Shown one piece after another: positions 6,369-7,836 of a stretch of DNA of 7,836 nucleotides (position 1 is its first letter; each line of letters starts with the position of its first letter). The stretch covers positions 1-7,836 of the forward strand of contig DAHXOG010000027.1 in NCBI GenBank assembly GCA_027364995.1. Direction: 5' to 3'. Below the pieces are notes generated by a model, which saw only the letters and a list, made by a program, of their open reading frames with translations, was not told the DNA's origin and searched no databases. This DNA is from Candidatus Mancarchaeum sp. (GTDB lineage: Archaea > Micrarchaeota > Micrarchaeia > Micrarchaeales > Micrarchaeaceae). The position numbers were made by a program, and so were the translations under genes.

Positions 6369-7412
6369 TCAGAGTAATGCAAGCGATTTCATGCCGAAAG
6401 CGAGCAGCATGAAAAGTATCTCCACAATCCACATGGAAGCACTTATCTCCCATTCCTTCATATGCCTCAAATTCATGAATACATGTGTCCAGCTGTATAT
6501 CCTCTTGCCATATGGCGGCTTGAAGCTTCCGTCGCTTCTTAAGGTGCCCAAATCGCTTGAATGGAATTTCTTCCTCAAATGTAATATAAACTCTATGATC
6601 CATGGCATGAATATTATTATTCCAAACGACTCCATGTTCCCTATTATCATATCTGCTATTATCGCGGCTCCAAAGAAGTAGGTAAAGCTGTCTCCGGGAA
6701 CCATTTTGGCAGGGTAGATATTGAATGCCGTGAAAACTATCATTGATGCCAAGAGTATCGAAGATATTAGCACTCCTGTATAAGTACCATAAATTAAGCT
6801 GTAGAGCAGCAGTGCAAAAGTCGCTATCGTGCCTGTTCCTGTTGCAATGCCGTCAAACCCTCCTAAGAGATTGAATGCGTTTGCCCCGAACATTATTGCC
6901 AAAGGCACGACTACCAAAGGATAATATATGGAAAGCGCTATATTCCCTATCAAAGGTATGCGTACTAATGAAACCCCTGCGTTTATGGCCATCAAAGGTA
7001 TGGCTCCCATGAATGTCAAAATTGGCTTCTGCCATTGCTTTAATCCAGTCCATGAGCCTACCTTGGAGCTGCTATCCTTGGCCTTGCTTATCCTTATGTT
7101 TATATCGTCTATGAATCCAACTATAGTGATAAGCAAAACTCCTGTGATGATTCCGAAAAGCTCCTGGACCGGAGCTACAGGGGAGTAAAGCCCGAAGCTG
7201 CTCCCGAATATATAAGTAAGCAGGCCAACGCTAAATCCGAAAGCGATTCCAAAACCAACGCCAGTTGGTATCACCGGCTTGCCCTTCTTATTGTGATCGA
7301 CAAGCGTTATTCCTGAAAAGTGCATATACTCCATTAAAAACCGGGTTGCTATTATGGTTATTATAGCAGAAACTAAAGCCGGTATCAATATCGTAAGATA
7401 AGTGTGGAACAT
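6369..7412 (-). CDS. GPT-type UDP-sugar:dolichyl-phosphate sugar-1-phosphate transferase
   Basis: Integral membrane enzyme of glycosyltransferase family 4 (MraY/WecA/GPT superfamily, archaeal AglH-like). It is predicted to move a sugar-1-phosphate, probably HexNAc-1-P, from a UDP-sugar to dolichyl phosphate, the first step of lipid-linked glycan assembly. The 347 residues show about ten hydrophobic segments, the first at 5-25. HNKKGKPVIPTGVG (40-53) is the N-terminal loop motif and FIDD (100-103) gives the Asp pair Asp102/Asp103. NAFNLLGGFDG (178-188) is the uridine/lipid-phosphate site, and VPGDSFTYF (238-246) carries Asp241, the likely Mg ligand. A cytoplasmic loop at 280-310 contains KPPYGKRIYSWTH, as in archaeal members. 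The start ATG at 7412 has no clear Shine-Dalgarno, consistent with a leaderless mRNA. Its product would feed N-glycosylation or another surface glycan; no other glycan gene lies in the window. Confidence 0.88.
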   Translation of the reverse strand: MFHTYLTILIPALVSAIITIIATRFLMEYMHFSGITLVDHNKKGKPVIPTGVGFGIAFGFSVGLLTYIFGSSFGLYSPVAPVQELFGIITGVLLITIVGFIDDINIRISKAKDSSSKVGSWTGLKQWQKPILTFMGAIPLMAINAGVSLVRIPLIGNIALSIYYPLVVVPLAIMFGANAFNLLGGFDGIATGTGTIATFALLLYSLIYGTYTGVLISSILLASMIVFTAFNIYPAKMVPGDSFTYFFGAAIIADMIIGNMESFGIIIFMPWIIEFILHLRKKFHSSDLGTLRSDGSFKPPYGKRIYSWTHVFMNLRHMKEWEISASMWIVEILFMLLAFGMKSLALL

Positions 7413-7437
7413 ATAATGGACCCAAACAATAGGTATG

Positions 7438-7470
7438 TTTATATCAAATTCTTATACTTATAAAACTTTT
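7438..7470 (-). promoter_or_regulatory. two candidate TATA boxes of the transferase gene
   Basis: On the minus strand TTTTATAAG (7465-7457), preceded by a purine-rich BRE-like AAAAG, would start transcription near 7435 and leave a leader of about 23 nt. A closer ATATAAA (7444-7438) would start near 7415, almost at the ATG at 7412. The lack of a Shine-Dalgarno slightly favours the closer, leaderless option. Sequence alone does not decide. Confidence 0.45.
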
Positions 7471-7547
7471 GCTTTATTCTCCTTATTCCTATTCTGTTTT
7501 ATTCTCATTGCGATCCCTTAAAGATATGCGGAAGAGCAAAATACCCT

Positions 7548-7558
7548 AAAATATATAA
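7548..7558 (+). promoter_or_regulatory. TATA box of the tRNA-Arg gene
   Basis: AAAATATATAA, centred near 7554, lies about 35 nt before the mature tRNA 5' end. At archaeal spacing it predicts transcription from about 7580, leaving a leader of around 9 nt for RNase P to remove. Confidence 0.6.
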
Positions 7559-7588
7559 GTTAAAGCGTAAAATAAGAATCAATAAAAT

Positions 7589-7662
7589 GCCCCTGTAGTA
7601 TAACTTGGATAGAACACGGGCTTGCGGAGCCTGTGATCCGGGTCCAAATCCCGGCAGGGGCG
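7589..7662 (+). tRNA. tRNA-Arg (anticodon GCG)
   Basis: The 74-nt sequence folds as a type I tRNA with no intron. The acceptor stem 7589-7595 pairs fully with 7655-7661. The anticodon stem 7617-7621/7629-7633 has one G-U pair. The loop is UUGCGGA with anticodon GCG at 7624-7626, reading CGC and CGU. The T stem 7638-7642/7650-7654 is perfect, and the discriminator base is G7662. A20, C35 and G36, known arginine identity elements, are all present. CCA is not encoded. Two irregularities stand out: an A12-A23 mismatch in the D stem (7600/7613), next to a U13-G22 wobble, and C instead of U at position 55 (7644). It has its own TATA box and is divergent from the transferase gene. Confidence 0.93.
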
Positions 7663-7739
7663 AATATTAACAAAGCAACCATAAAAACGCAATTCAATCA
7701 TGCGATATTGAAAATTTGTAGAATGCTTAATTACCTATG

Positions 7740-7754
7740 TTTTTAATGCTTTTT
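7740..7754 (+). terminator. T-rich stretch, possible tRNA terminator
   Basis: Two T5 runs (7740-7744 and 7750-7754) are the first long T tracts after the tRNA, about 80 nt downstream. Archaeal RNA polymerase commonly stops at such tracts without a hairpin. The second run is also the front of a + strand TTTTTATA box that could drive a gene starting beyond the window, so the role is ambiguous. Confidence 0.3.
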
Positions 7755-7836
7755 ATACACTACGTTCAGTATCCTCTCCTGTGATTTACTTAGGGTTACA
7801 GTAGTACTCCACCTAAAATCTGACTCTGTGTCATGA
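7743..7836 (-). CDS. possible C-terminal end of an unidentified protein (partial)
   Basis: On the minus strand a frame is open from the right edge to a TAA at 7745-7743, giving 30 residues that include TTVTLSKSQERILNVVYKK. Codon choice (AGG, ATA, GTA, AAG) matches the real genes of the window and the amphipathic, charged end looks protein-like. However, 30 open codons in AT-rich DNA can occur by chance. If real, it converges on the tRNA gene with an 80-bp gap. I do not recognise the family. Confidence 0.35.
   Translation of the reverse strand, partial: HDTESDFRWSTTVTLSKSQERILNVVYKKH

Noticed and set aside
7144..7150. C-box-like GTGATGA (also on the minus strand at 6321-6315), suggesting C/D guide RNAs
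   Set aside because: Both lie within or at the start of coding genes and I found no suitably placed D box (CTGA) with guide spacing.
7589..7662. tRNA 3' end as an integration (attachment) site
   Set aside because: No repeat of the tRNA 3' end and no integrase gene are visible in the window.

Overview
The window looks like archaeal chromosome from a small-genome lineage. The evidence is an archaeal/eukaryal-type glycyl-tRNA synthetase, an OGG1-type DNA glycosylase, a GPT-type (dolichyl-phosphate) sugar-1-phosphate transferase, and TATA-like boxes at archaeal spacing upstream of genes. Arginine is mostly AGG and isoleucine often ATA, and intergenic gaps are short. A plasma-membrane-type (P3A) proton-ATPase fits an acid-living archaeon. 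A DPANN/Micrarchaeota-like (ARMAN-type) source is my best guess, but it rests on general resemblance and not on a database match.

Layout: 1-307 is a mostly non-coding leader region with a palindrome and an imperfect inverted repeat. Next come two co-directional + strand genes 10 bp apart, glyS-like (308-1804) and an OGG1-like 8-oxoguanine glycosylase (TTG start, 1815-2717). A separate promoter then drives a radical SAM gene (2796-3857, +). It converges on a minus-strand pair: the P-type proton-ATPase (3913-6318, -) downstream of a polytopic GPT/MraY-superfamily transferase (6369-7412, -). An intergenic region with divergent promoters separates that transferase from a tRNA-Arg(GCG) gene (7589-7662, +). 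The right end may hold the C-terminus of another minus-strand gene.

The genes are mostly housekeeping: translation (GlyRS, tRNA-Arg), oxidative base repair, membrane energisation or pH control, and the first step of lipid-linked glycan assembly. Only the radical SAM enzyme has no assigned role. I see no CRISPR array, insertion sequence, phage gene or toxin-antitoxin pair, and no clear new multi-gene system. The points worth a second look are residue-level departures in otherwise recognisable families (radical SAM C-terminus, ATPase M4 and M5, OGG active site), two irregular core positions in the tRNA, and several start codons that differ from the longest-ORF choice.
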